Source: Streptococcus sp. HMSC078D09
Lineage (GTDB): Bacteria > Bacillota > Bacilli > Lactobacillales > Streptococcaceae
Direction: 5' to 3'
Length of the DNA: 64,000 nt
Assembly: GCF_001813675.1 (NCBI RefSeq)
Contig: NZ_KV813678.1
Span: 62,001-126,000 of the forward strand
The notes beneath the pieces were generated by a model. The model worked only from the letters and a program-made list of their open reading frames with translations. It ran no database searches and was not told the origin of the DNA. Every line of letters starts with the position of its first letter. Positions within the stretch are counted from its first letter, which is position 1. Made by a program: the position numbers and the translations under genes. Shown here piece by piece: positions 63,261 through 64,000 of the stretch.

Positions 63261-64000
63261 CACAAGAAAAAATTGATATCGTTGTTCTCTGGGTAGATGG
63301 AAGTGACCCAGAGTTTATCCGTGAGAAACAGGCTGTTACTGGTAAAGTTGCTTTTACAAATCAGGATATTGATGGCGATCAAAGATACCGTGATTACGGG
63401 ACCTTGCATTTTTGGTTTCGTATGATTGAGAAGCATGCTCCTTGGGTGAATAATGTTTATCTAATTACCAACGGGCAAAAGCCTGACTGGTTAAATTTGG
63501 AGCATCCAAAACTTAAGTTGATTACTCATAGGGAATTTATGCCTGAAGCTTACCTTCCTTCCTATAATTCGTCAGCAATCGAGCTGAATATTCATCGTAT
63601 TGAGGGCTTATCAGAACATTTTATCTACTTCAATGATGATATGTTCATGATAAAGGATACTCAGCCTTCCGATTTTTATAAGAATGGGCAACCTAAGCTT
63701 TTAGCAGTTTATGATGCTTTAGTTCCTTGGTCACCATTTACGAATACTTATCACAATAATGTTGAATTAATCTATCGTCATTTTCCTAATAAGAAGGCTT
63801 TGAAATCTTCACCTTGGAAATTCTTTAATTTTCGTTATGGTTCCTTGGTTTTGAAAAACTTGTTACTCTTGCCTTGGGGACCGACGGGCTATGTGAATCA
63901 GCATTTGCCTGTACCGATGAAGAAGAGTACTTTGTCCCGTTTGTGGGACATTGAAGGTGAAACTTTGGGTAGAACATCGCGAAATCAAATTAGAGACTAT
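63257..64000 (+). CDS. Stealth-family phosphosugar transferase, N-terminal 248 residues (runs off window)
   Basis: Starts at ATG 63257 overlapping the glf stop (ATGA) and stays open to the last base. Conserved region 1 is KIDIVVLWVDGSDPEFIREK, region 2 is DQRYRDYGTLHFWFRMIEKH followed by APWVNNVYLITNGQKPDW, and region 3 is SSAIELNIHRIEGLSEHFIY followed by FNDDMF. These define Stealth proteins, D-hexose-1-phosphate transferases that make phosphodiester links. In receptor-polysaccharide loci of oral streptococci a Stealth protein (WefC) adds a sugar-1-phosphate; this one may do likewise. Confidence 0.9.
   Translation, partial: MTQEKIDIVVLWVDGSDPEFIREKQAVTGKVAFTNQDIDGDQRYRDYGTLHFWFRMIEKHAPWVNNVYLITNGQKPDWLNLEHPKLKLITHREFMPEAYLPSYNSSAIELNIHRIEGLSEHFIYFNDDMFMIKDTQPSDFYKNGQPKLLAVYDALVPWSPFTNTYHNNVELIYRHFPNKKALKSSPWKFFNFRYGSLVLKNLLLLPWGPTGYVNQHLPVPMKKSTLSRLWDIEGETLGRTSRNQIRDY

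Noticed and set aside
63739-63746. TACGAATA inside the Stealth transferase gene
   Set aside because: Within coding sequence, far from a start codon, with no downstream gene in the window to drive.

Overview
The window is a chromosomal segment of a viridans-group Streptococcus. The evidence is gene content and order: the dlt operon, a malXCDAR-pulA / malQP regulon, argS/argR-mutS-mutL-ruvA-tag-cinA-recA-spx, ireB-ruvX, cls, nrdD/nrdG, and a wzg-wzh-wzd-wze-led polysaccharide locus. Strong AGGAGG ribosome sites, extended -10 promoters, a perfect SigX (competence) box and a YSIRK/LPXTG surface protein agree with this. The order resembles sanguinis/parasanguinis-type species more than the pneumococcus (recA is followed by spx, not dinF-lytA), but the species cannot be fixed by eye. 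I see no rRNA, tRNA, CRISPR array, insertion sequence or prophage.

Layout. 1-3213: end of the D-alanylation operon dltABCD. 3214-3689: a spacer with a cluster of DnaA boxes and a small membrane protein. 3787-6558: aspS and a YitT-type membrane protein. 6587-18425: the maltodextrin regulon, with malX-malC-malD-malA-malR-pulA leftward and malQ-glgP rightward from a shared control region holding three MalR/CcpA-type operators. 19018-21747: a compact antigen I/II-like (GbpC-type) wall-anchored adhesin. 22174-25535: a small membrane protein, nrdI, a small single-span protein and argS. 25640-33269: argR and the repair genes mutS, mutL, ruvA and tag, interrupted by a leftward LytTR regulator/DUF3021 membrane-protein pair. 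33329-37756: an S66 peptidase, then competence-linked cinA-recA and spx. 37892-45375: two lipoproteins, ireB-ruvX-DUF1292, folC, cls and a large membrane protein. 45498-49010: the anaerobic ribonucleotide reductase module nrdD, a 46-residue protein, a GNAT enzyme and nrdG. 49477-64000: a Wzx/Wzy-type polysaccharide locus that runs off the right edge.

How the genes work together. The mal genes import maltodextrins, trim branches (PulA) and convert the chains to glucose and glucose-1-phosphate (MalQ, GlgP). The polysaccharide locus has a regulatory/export head (wzg, wzh, wzd, wze), an initiating glycosyl-1-phosphate transferase (wchA, here interrupted by an in-frame TAG), a WchF-like rhamnosyltransferase, an AT-rich variable block (DUF1919, a DXD protein, GT2, Wzy), a flippase, UDP-galactofuranose synthesis (Glf) and a Stealth-type phosphosugar transferase. 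That set resembles the receptor polysaccharides of oral streptococci.

Most notable observations: (i) four DnaA boxes in 138 bp far from any origin gene; (ii) the in-frame amber codon in wchA; (iii) a family of modular, strongly foldable intergenic repeats with three full copies and two partial modules; (iv) a tandem 50-bp unit with compensatory stem changes after the DUF1292 gene; (v) short unlisted ORFs, including a leader ORF overlapping the mutS start and a 46-codon gene after nrdD; (vi) a run of consecutive hairpins between nrdG and the polysaccharide locus.
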